Positions 1 through 4,925 of a stretch of 6,353 nucleotides of DNA are shown here, piece by piece (the stretch's first letter is position 1; every line of letters begins with the position of its first letter). Source of the stretch: an uncultured Pirellulaceae bacterium (GTDB taxonomy: Bacteria; Planctomycetota; Planctomycetia; Pirellulales; Pirellulaceae); assembly GCA_947258905.1 (NCBI GenBank), contig CAMYKF010000081.1, positions 1-6,353 on the forward strand. Direction: 5' to 3'. The notes under the pieces are model-generated. The model was not told the DNA's origin. It was given only the letters and a program-made list of their open reading frames with translations, and did not search any database. The position numbers and the translations under genes are program-made.

Positions 1-24
1 AATGATATGAGCGTGGCCCTCCCC

Positions 25-49
25 GCCATCCCGTCAGGTCGGGATTGGC
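25..49. repeat. Inverted repeat (bulged hairpin)
   Basis: The arms ATCCCG (28-33) and CGGGAT (40-45) are perfectly complementary around a 6-nt loop. GCC (25-27) and GGC (47-49) extend the stem past one bulged T at 46. The hairpin lies outside any gene, beyond the end of the minus-strand operon, and next to a second, stronger hairpin. Its role is unknown; it could belong to an intergenic repeat cluster that continues off the left edge. Confidence 0.5.
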
Positions 50-70
50 GACCCTCCCGGCGGGAGGGTC
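50..70. repeat. 10-bp-arm inverted repeat
   Basis: GACCCTCCCG (50-59) and CGGGAGGGTC (61-70) are perfect reverse complements around a single base, G60. A real hairpin would open a few central pairs as a loop. No T-run follows directly on either strand, so it is not a typical intrinsic terminator. It sits 10 bp from the 23-bp repeat at 81-103 and may be part of the same dispersed element. Confidence 0.6.
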
Positions 71-80
71 ACGAGAATTT

Positions 81-103
81 GCCACTAAATTCCGCGAAGA
101 GCC
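81..103 (-). repeat. Left copy of 23-bp inverted repeat
   Basis: The plus strand reads GCCACTAAATTC, then CG, then CGAAGAGCC. The reverse complement of 6183-6205 is identical except for the two middle bases (GA there), giving 21 of 23 matches. On the minus strand this copy begins GGCTCTTCG and lies about 80 nt past the stop codon of the minus-strand operon, in the same sense as that operon. A small hairpin (GTCTC 104-108, GAGAC 112-116) adjoins its GGCTCTTCG end. The GGCTCTTCG start resembles, from memory, tips of ISL3-family insertion sequences, but no transposase is visible here. Confidence 0.75.
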
Positions 104-120
104 GTCTCTCCGAGACCGGG

Positions 121-158
121 AAAACAGAGCAAAACGAGTCCCGGCGCGCCGGGACTCG
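121..158 (-). terminator. Intrinsic terminator of the sigma/anti-sigma operon
   Basis: Positions 135-158 form a perfect 24-bp palindrome with half-arm CGAGTCCCGGCG. As RNA it would give a stem of about 10 GC-rich pairs with a GCGC loop. Read on the minus strand it is followed at once by TTTT (134-131) and, six bases later, by another TTTT (124-121). It lies 25 nt past the stop codon at 184. Strong stem plus T-run in the right orientation makes Rho-independent termination the best reading. On the plus strand no T-run follows directly. Confidence 0.72.
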
Positions 159-183
159 CCTGCCGTTTTGAAATCACCATTAG

Positions 184-1182
184 CTAGTCGTACCGCGTGA
201 ACAGGCTCAGGCTGGTGGCACTGGGTGCGACCACGATGTCGTTTTCATGGGCGCCGGGTCCGACCTGGCCCCAGTTGTTTTCATAGATGGCGTCTTCACC
301 GATGACAGGCGAATCCAGAAACTGAATATGCCCGTCTTCGAAAAAGGCGTTTTGGCCATAGCCACCGTGATTGTCACTGGCCCGGCCCGGATTGCTGGGT
401 TTGGGTTTGTCGGCGAGTAAAATAAAGTTCTGGCGGTGCTGATTGATCCCTGAATCGTAGTCCCCATCGGTCTGATGGCCGAGACTGTAGGCGAAATCGC
501 CGCCGGCCAGTTGTTGCATCGCCTGCAGTTGATCGCCGCTGCCGGTGGCCATTTCCGCCAGCGTGGGAATCTGGTGGTCGGGAAACGAGCCCAGACCGGC
601 ACACAGAAATTTGCTGTGGTCGGTGATCAGCCCGGCGTCGATCAGTTTGGGAGCATAGTATCCGGCCACTGACAGATTGCCGGCTTTCGGGATCTCGATA
701 TGCTGACCGCCGGACTGATTGGCGTATTCCAGCAATCCAAAACCGACTTCGCGAAGATTCTCCTGGCAGGCCAGCTTGCGGCTTTCAAAGCGGCTGTGGT
801 TGATGGCGGGCAGCACGATGGCCGCCAGCAACATCAGGACCGACGCCACAATGACAAAATCCATAATCGAACGGCGTCCCGACTCGCGTGGTTCGCGGCG
901 CGGGGAAAACCAGTGCCGATTCGCTTTTTCGACCGGGATCTCTTCGGTCACCGGCCGCGCCGGCAGCGTGGCGATGTACTCACAGGTGCGACGCGCCAGA
1001 CCAGCCGGTGGCAGCCCCGGAGGCGACAAGTCGTCCAGGGGCGCGATCTGGTCCTTGAGGTCCTGAAGTTCTTCCTTGAGTTCGGGACGTTGCTCAATCC
1101 GTTGGTCAATGTCTTCGTGCTCCTGCGGATCGAGGGCACCCAGCATGTAACCAAGCAAGTCTTTTGACGAGGATTCGTTCAC
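184..1182 (-). CDS. Membrane-anchored anti-sigma-like protein with DUF1559-like outer domain
   Basis: The protein is 332 aa with a GTG start, 8 nt downstream of the sigma factor stop, so the two are probably translated from one mRNA. Residues 1-50 (DLLGYMLGALDPQEHEDID, then QRPELKEEL) resemble the acidic helical N-terminus of zinc-less anti-sigma factors; no HxxxCxxC motif is visible. Residues 51-104 form a Pro/Arg-rich cytoplasmic linker. A single membrane segment follows at about 105-127. The rest (128-332) resembles the planctomycete DUF1559 pseudopilin-type domain, with LACQENLREVGFGLLEYA at 137-154. Its usual H-X9-DG motif appears as H272-X10-D283-G284. Aligned on Pro125, the membrane helix is pilin-like, with Asp108 where prepilins have Glu5, but there is no G/F cleavage site. 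Likely role: holding the neighbouring sigma factor at the inner face of the membrane until an outside signal arrives. The domains are seen by pattern; the function is inferred. The only RBS-like sequence is a weak GTAGAG at the end of the sigma gene. Confidence 0.82.
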   Translation of the reverse strand: MNESSSKDLLGYMLGALDPQEHEDIDQRIEQRPELKEELQDLKDQIAPLDDLSPPGLPPAGLARRTCEYIATLPARPVTEEIPVEKANRHWFSPRREPRESGRRSIMDFVIVASVLMLLAAIVLPAINHSRFESRKLACQENLREVGFGLLEYANQSGGQHIEIPKAGNLSVAGYYAPKLIDAGLITDHSKFLCAGLGSFPDHQIPTLAEMATGSGDQLQAMQQLAGGDFAYSLGHQTDGDYDSGINQHRQNFILLADKPKPSNPGRASDNHGGYGQNAFFEDGHIQFLDSPVIGEDAIYENNWGQVGPGAHENDIVVAPSATSLSLFTRYD

Positions 1183-1190
1183 GGGTGATG

Positions 1191-1778
1191 TTACTCTACT
1201 TTGTTTTGTTGATTCCAGATTTCCGTCAATCGGGCAATTGCGGCATGCAGTCGGCTTTTAACCGTGCCGACCGGAATCTCCAGCACTTCAGCGGCCTCGC
1301 GGTACTTCATTCCCTGATAGTAAACCAGCTGAATGACCGCGTGCATCGATTCGGGCAATCCGTCCAGCGTACTGCGAACACGTTGGTCACGCTCCACGTG
1401 TTCGGCTGTTGTATCCGGACCCGCTTCGCCACTTTCCAGCAGATTTGCCAACCGGCTGACATTGTCACCTGAATCATCCGAGCCAGCACCGTCCAGCGAC
1501 ACCATGCGATGCCGCTTGTTTCTGCGTCGCGCATCGATCGCCTGATTGGTGGCGATCGTGTACAGCCAGGGTCGAAACCGCCGGCCTTGCTGAAACTGGT
1601 CGCATTTCAAATGCACCTGCAGAAAGGCTCCCTGAAATGCGTCTTCCGCCATCTCGGCGTCTCCCAGGTAACGTCGCAGATAAGAGTACAACTCGCGCTC
1701 GTACCGATAGACCAGTTGCGCAAACAGCTCGCGATCGCCGGTTTGGCGATATCGCAGCAACAATTGCTCGTCGGTCAC
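1191..1778 (-). CDS. ECF-subfamily RNA polymerase sigma factor
   Basis: This is a sigma-70 family protein of 195 aa from the GTG start chosen here, or 217 aa from an ATG at 1844. In 217-aa numbering, region 2 spans about 27-110: ELFAQLVYRYERELYSYLRR, then AEDAFQGAFLQVHLK, then the PWLYTIATNQAIDARRR core/-10 recognition helix. A variable acidic linker (115-150) follows. Region 4 is about 152-205, with LPESMHAVIQLVYYQGMKY and the helix-turn-helix EIPVGTVKSRLHAAIARL. The GTG start is preferred because AAGGA lies 7 nt before it, and because related sigma factors typically begin near the TDEQLLLRYR stretch. The ATG at 1844 has no ribosome binding site, although the 22 extra codons are not obviously non-coding. 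It shares an operon with the anti-sigma-like gene downstream, the standard arrangement for ECF pairs. Its target genes cannot be read from the window. Confidence 0.92.
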   Translation of the reverse strand: MTDEQLLLRYRQTGDRELFAQLVYRYERELYSYLRRYLGDAEMAEDAFQGAFLQVHLKCDQFQQGRRFRPWLYTIATNQAIDARRRNKRHRMVSLDGAGSDDSGDNVSRLANLLESGEAGPDTTAEHVERDQRVRSTLDGLPESMHAVIQLVYYQGMKYREAAEVLEIPVGTVKSRLHAAIARLTEIWNQQNKVE

Positions 1779-1785
1779 CGGGTTT

Positions 1786-1790
1786 TCCTT
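1786..1790 (-). promoter_or_regulatory. Ribosome binding site deciding the sigma factor start
   Basis: On the minus strand AAGGA (1790-1786) stands 7 nt before the GTG at 1778-1776. It is the best-placed Shine-Dalgarno sequence of any gene in this window. It favours a start at the TDEQLLLRYR segment over the upstream ATG at 1844, which has no such site. Confidence 0.6.
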
Positions 1791-2014
1791 GGCGTTCAGC
1801 TGACGTCGGACGTTGTAGTGCAAATCGTTAACGGTGGCTTGCATAGTCTTATACGCATGCGTGGTCGGCGGGGTTTGGCAAAATCCCGGAAAATCCGGGC
1901 CGAAAAGCCTGTTTTTTGCCGCCCCGGCGGACTTCCGTATGCGACTCCTTTCAGAAACCTGGAAACTAACCCCTCTGCTGAGTCCATCGCAGGTCGCCCG
2001 ACACGTCTGGTCAT

Positions 2015-2043
2015 TTGACAGCGATTTTTGGGAGATTTACACT
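2015..2043 (+). promoter_or_regulatory. Sigma70-type promoter of the permease operon
   Basis: A perfect -35 box TTGACA (2015-2020) and a 4/6 -10 box TACACT (2038-2043) are separated by exactly 17 nt. Transcription would start near 2050, giving a leader of about 45 nt before the GTG at 2094. Spacing, orientation and position all fit. This is a visual consensus match and the sigma preferences of the organism are unknown. Confidence 0.5.
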
Positions 2044-2060
2044 CGCGGGTTCAATTCGCA

Positions 2061-2074
2061 GACTTTGCAAAGTC
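2061..2074. promoter_or_regulatory. 14-bp perfect palindrome in the permease leader
   Basis: GACTTTGCAAAGTC is a perfect palindrome with no spacer. It lies about 10 nt after the predicted transcription start and 6 nt before the ribosome binding site. A dimeric repressor bound here would block transcription, so it is a reasonable operator candidate. As RNA it could also form a short hairpin near the ribosome binding site. No regulator that would bind it is encoded in the window, unless the sigma operon is involved. Confidence 0.4.
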
Positions 2075-2080
2075 CGTGCC

Positions 2081-2086
2081 AGGTGG
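2081..2086 (+). promoter_or_regulatory. Ribosome binding site for the permease gene
   Basis: AGGTGG lies 7 nt before the GTG at 2094-2096 and supports that non-ATG start, which opens directly into MKSARYQWAAPGDVNAFFGL. Confidence 0.55.
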
Positions 2087-2093
2087 CTAATCG

Positions 2094-3821
2094 GTGAAAT
2101 CAGCACGCTATCAATGGGCCGCCCCTGGCGACGTAAATGCCTTCTTTGGCTTGATGTTAGACAACATCGCCGGGCTGGTGCTGACAGTCACGATGCTGGC
2201 AAGCATTTTCAAATTCCCTGTAGATTTTGCACTCGCTTACATGATCCCCGGCACGGCGATCGGCGTGCTGGTCGGCGATCTGCTGTATTTCTGGCTGGCT
2301 TTCCGCCTGGCCCACAAGGAGCAGCGATCGGATGTCACCGCCATGCCGCTGGGTCTGGACACGCCCAGCACGATTGGCATGGTCTTATTTGTCCTGGGAC
2401 CGGCCTTCAGCGGGAAAATCGCGGCGCTGGCCAAAGGGGCAGGATACAACAACATTGAGGAATTACGCAGCGCGGTTGCCGACCCGGCTGTTGCTGCCGA
2501 TACGCTTCAGCTGTTCAACCAAATCAACCACGAGGCCGCCACCTATGCCTGGCATATCGGCATCTGCGCCATTGTGATCACGGGGATTGTCAAAGGACTT
2601 CTGGCGATCGGTTCCAACTGGTTGCGAGATGTCTTTCCGCGGGCCGGTTTGCTGGGTTCGCTGCTGGCCATTGCCCTGGTACTCATTGCCTTTATCCAGT
2701 TGCAAAAGCTCTCGACCAACCCGGTTGTGGGGTTTGCCTCGCTGGTGATTGTGATGGCGACGCTGATGGCGCGGGGACGATTGCCGTTCAGGATCCCCGG
2801 GGCGCTGGGCGCCGTCATGATCGGCTGCATCATCTGGTATCTGTTGATGGGCTACGATGCCGTGGCGGGAACGAGCTTTGCGCACCCGGCCGAGGCGGGC
2901 AGTTCGGTGTGGTTTCCGGTGGAATGGCTGACGGTATTTACGTTCAGCTGGACGTCGGTGATGGGAGATGCCATTGGATTTCTGCCGTACATCATCCCCT
3001 TTGCGATTGCCACGGTGATTGGCGGCATCGATTGCACCGAGAGCGCCGCTTCGGCCGGCGACAACTTCGACACGCGGCAAATTATCGGAGTGGAAGCGGC
3101 GGCCACGACGCTTGCCGGAATGTGTGGCGGGGTGATCCAAACCACGCCGTATATCGGACATCCAGCTTACAAATTCATGGGCGGTCGGGCCGCCTATGTG
3201 CTGGCCACCGCGGCGTTTGTGGGCGGGGCCGGCATCGTCGGTTACTTCAGCCTGTTGTTCCAGCTGATTCCCGAGGCGGCGGTGCTGCCGATTCTCGTGT
3301 TCATCGGCATCGAGATTACGGCCCAGAGTTTCCTGGCCACGCCACGGCGGCATTACGCGGCTCTGGCCATTGCCTGTCTGCCCGCGCTGGCCAAGCTGGT
3401 CATGATCTACCTGGATCAGTTTGTGGATTACAGCGCCATGGACCGGGAACAGAAAGTGACGATTCTGTCCTTGCGCATGCTGGCCGGAGGCTTCATCATC
3501 ACCAGCCTGATCTGGGCATCGGCGATGGCCCGCATCGTCGACCGGCGTTTCTTCAGTGCCTCGCTGTATTTTGCTGTGGGCGGCATGCTCAGCCTGTTCG
3601 GCATCATGCACTCGCCATGGCAAGGCGACAAAATGTACTGGCCATGGAACATCGGCGAGGAACCGGGCACGATGGAAGTCAATACGGTGGTGCAACAGGC
3701 CATCTACGAATTCTCCGTGGCCTATCTGGTGATGGCGATCCTGATGTTTGCGCTCGGCTGGATCATGAAACCGGAACCCATCACCAGCGACAAGCAATAC
3801 GAGGCGATCGATGGCCATTAA
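2094..3821 (+). CDS. NCS2-like (xanthine/uracil/azaguanine permease-like) multi-pass transporter
   Basis: This 575-aa inner-membrane protein starts at GTG with a good ribosome binding site and has roughly 14 hydrophobic segments. Approximate segments are 15-37, 43-70, 88-107, 150-172, 184-202, 208-226, 234-252, 293-312, 332-350, 366-389, 395-413, 420-440, 460-480 and 537-558, with a further hydrophobic stretch at 488-505. The polar intramembrane stretch TAMPLGLDTPSTIGM (82-96) sits where NCS2/AzgA proteins have their TM3 region. GGIDCTESAASAGD (310-323) and VIQTTPYIGHPAYK (347-360) sit where they have the TM8-TM10 substrate motifs. Glu316, Asp323 and Glu334 are candidate substrate or proton residues. 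Two features are unusual: a polar loop at about 107-149, and a Trp-rich loop at 505-537 (SPWQGDKMYWPWNIGEEPG at 507-525). Together they make it longer than the usual 430-490 aa. It is the first gene of an operon with a methyltransferase (11-nt overlap) and a PII protein, which suggests nitrogen- or energy-regulated uptake. Substrate unknown: a nucleobase is the family default, another anion is possible. Confidence 0.83.
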   Translation: MKSARYQWAAPGDVNAFFGLMLDNIAGLVLTVTMLASIFKFPVDFALAYMIPGTAIGVLVGDLLYFWLAFRLAHKEQRSDVTAMPLGLDTPSTIGMVLFVLGPAFSGKIAALAKGAGYNNIEELRSAVADPAVAADTLQLFNQINHEAATYAWHIGICAIVITGIVKGLLAIGSNWLRDVFPRAGLLGSLLAIALVLIAFIQLQKLSTNPVVGFASLVIVMATLMARGRLPFRIPGALGAVMIGCIIWYLLMGYDAVAGTSFAHPAEAGSSVWFPVEWLTVFTFSWTSVMGDAIGFLPYIIPFAIATVIGGIDCTESAASAGDNFDTRQIIGVEAAATTLAGMCGGVIQTTPYIGHPAYKFMGGRAAYVLATAAFVGGAGIVGYFSLLFQLIPEAAVLPILVFIGIEITAQSFLATPRRHYAALAIACLPALAKLVMIYLDQFVDYSAMDREQKVTILSLRMLAGGFIITSLIWASAMARIVDRRFFSASLYFAVGGMLSLFGIMHSPWQGDKMYWPWNIGEEPGTMEVNTVVQQAIYEFSVAYLVMAILMFALGWIMKPEPITSDKQYEAIDGH

Positions 3822-4476
3822 ACGAATTCTCGAACCCGAAGTCATGGACTCGGTCGAGGATGCCCGCGACTACAACGCGATGGACCACGCCGAAGTCAAC
3901 CGTCTGTTTGTTGACGATCTGCTGGCGGCCGGTTTCGCCGGCGGTGATGTGCTGGATCTGGGTACCGGCACGGCACTGATTCCGATTGAACTTTGCCGGC
4001 GTGTGAAGAACTGCCGGGTGATGGCAGTGGACGCCGCAGTCAACATGCTGGATCTGGCCCGATTCAACATCGAGGCAGCCGGATTGATTGAGAGTATTGA
4101 GTTGCAGCAGGTCGACGCCAAGAACATGGGTTACGCCGCTGGCATGTTTGATGCCGTCATGTCCAACAGCATCGTCCATCACATTCCGGATCCCGTTGAG
4201 TGCCTGCGTGAAGCGGTCCGTGTGACGCGTCCCGGCGGGCTGTTGTTTTTTCGCGATTTGCTGCGACCTGCCGGCGAGCAGGAGTTACAGCAACTGGTGA
4301 AAACCTACGCAGGCAAAGAAAACGAGCATTCGCAACAGCTGTTTGCCGAATCACTGCACGCCGCGTTGACCCTGCAGGAAATTCGCGAGCTGATCCAGTC
4401 TCTTGGTTTCGCGGCGGATGACGTCGTACAGAATTCGGACCGCCACTGGACGTGGGCGGCTGCCAGACCGCAATGA
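3811..4476 (+). CDS. Class I SAM-dependent methyltransferase
   Basis: This 221-aa protein has a complete Rossmann-type methyltransferase core. Motif I is VLDLGTGTALIPIEL (47-61). The acidic end of strand 2 is AVDAAVNML (72-80), which should bind the SAM ribose. QQVDAKNM (99-106) and FDAVMSNSIVHHI (113-125) follow, and RPGGLLFFRDL (140-150) is the post-motif III strand. It is closest in pattern to the Methyltransf_11/25 (UbiE-like) groups. The N-terminal segment DYNAMDHAEVNRLFVDDLL (20-38) may be characteristic of its subgroup. The ATG lies inside the last codons of the permease gene and GAGG stands 6 nt before it, so translation is probably coupled. The acceptor is not evident: a small molecule is most likely, and nothing shows a DNA, RNA or protein target. 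Its place between a permease and PII suggests it acts on the transported compound or a product of it, but this is inference. Confidence 0.9.
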   Translation: MAIKRILEPEVMDSVEDARDYNAMDHAEVNRLFVDDLLAAGFAGGDVLDLGTGTALIPIELCRRVKNCRVMAVDAAVNMLDLARFNIEAAGLIESIELQQVDAKNMGYAAGMFDAVMSNSIVHHIPDPVECLREAVRVTRPGGLLFFRDLLRPAGEQELQQLVKTYAGKENEHSQQLFAESLHAALTLQEIRELIQSLGFAADDVVQNSDRHWTWAAARPQ

Positions 4477-4495
4477 AGTATGCTGTCCCGTTGTC

Positions 4496-4807
4496 ATGAA
4501 GCAAATCATCGCCATCGTCAAACCGTTTCTCGCCGAAAGAGTGCTGGTCGAACTCGGCAAACACGGCTTTACCGACATCACGGTCCGGGAAGTTCACGGG
4601 TACGGCCGCCAAAAGAGCTATCTGTCGGAATATCAACAAAATGAATACTCCGTGGTATTCCTGCCCAAGATCGAAATCTGTATCTGGGCCAGCGATGAAG
4701 AAGTGGACGAAATTACCGGAATCCTCACGCAACAGGCTCGCACCGGACGGATGGGCGATGGCAAGGTCTTTTGCATCGATGTGATATCAAAACACTCGTG
4801 GGTTTAA
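4496..4807 (+). CDS. PII-family nitrogen/energy signalling protein, short form
   Basis: This 103-aa protein aligns without gaps to GlnB/GlnK from residue 1. Conserved positions include Lys9-Pro10-Phe11, Gly35-Tyr-Gly37-Arg38-Gln39-Lys40, Glu50-Tyr51 in the T-loop, Phe55-Leu-Pro-Lys58, and ARTGRMGDGKVF (81-92), the PII C-terminal signature. Gln39 and Lys58 are 2-oxoglutarate/Mg-ATP contacts in known PII proteins, and Tyr51 is the uridylylation site in proteobacterial GlnB. GlnB has Arg47 where this protein has Gln47. The protein ends at 103 residues instead of about 112, so the C-terminal Arg101 and Arg103 of GlnB that touch nucleotide phosphates are missing. It follows the methyltransferase by 19 nt without a clear ribosome binding site. 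Last place in a transporter operon is typical for PII proteins that gate the linked transporter, as GlnK does AmtB. I cannot tell GlnB from GlnK or a specialised PII, so no symbol is given. ATG 4496 is preferred over upstream in-frame starts because MKQIIAIVKPF is the canonical PII start. Confidence 0.92.
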   Translation: MKQIIAIVKPFLAERVLVELGKHGFTDITVREVHGYGRQKSYLSEYQQNEYSVVFLPKIEICIWASDEEVDEITGILTQQARTGRMGDGKVFCIDVISKHSWV

Positions 4808-4846
4808 CCAGGCAAAACGGGTAATTGCGTGCGGTTGCAGATTGGC

Positions 4847-4875
4847 TTGATATGCCGATTCCTATTTGGGATAGT
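4847..4875 (+). promoter_or_regulatory. Possible promoter of the cytochrome gene
   Basis: TTGATA (4847-4852, 5/6 to the -35 consensus) and GATAGT (4870-4875, 4/6 to the -10 consensus) are 17 nt apart and about 50 nt before the start codon at 4926. The 118-nt gap after the PII gene is long enough for a separate promoter. I see no clear hairpin terminator in that gap, so read-through from the PII operon is also possible. Confidence 0.33.
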
Positions 4876-4925
4876 TATTCCAGAAGCACTGTTACGACCC
4901 TTCCCTTTATCGTTCAGCGAGTTTC

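Larger units (their letters stand above)
1779..2093. other. Divergent intergenic region between the two operons
   Basis: This 315-bp spacer (250 bp if the sigma gene starts at 1844) separates the minus-strand sigma operon from the plus-strand permease operon and must hold both promoters. I see a sigma70-like promoter and a palindromic leader site for the permease side, listed separately. On the sigma side there is a minus-strand TATAAG (1853-1848) without a matching -35 box, a 10-bp palindrome ACGCATGCGT (1853-1862), and a small hairpin CCCGGA-aaa-TCCGGG (1885-1899). I found no convincing ECF-type promoter. The other short ORFs here show no recognisable protein. Confidence 0.6.

Noticed and set aside
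700..1167. Plus-strand open frames opposite the anti-sigma-like gene
   Set aside because: They are shadows of a minus-strand gene with a membrane segment and DUF1559-like motifs, and have no ribosome binding site or motif.
2463..3845. Long open frame (460 codons) on the minus strand, antisense to the permease
   Set aside because: Its product is rich in His, Arg, Gln and Asp without any recognisable motif, as expected from the complement of a GC-rich membrane-protein gene. The plus-strand frame has clear membrane segments, a ribosome binding site and family motifs.
2909..3979. Open frame of 356 codons on the plus strand overlapping the permease and methyltransferase
   Set aside because: It runs out of frame through two well-supported genes, and its Gly/Arg/His-rich product resembles no protein family.
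4403..4495. N-terminal extension of the PII protein by 31 codons
   Set aside because: The extension lies over the methyltransferase gene and would add residues before the canonical PII start MKQIIAIVKPF, which aligns from residue 1.
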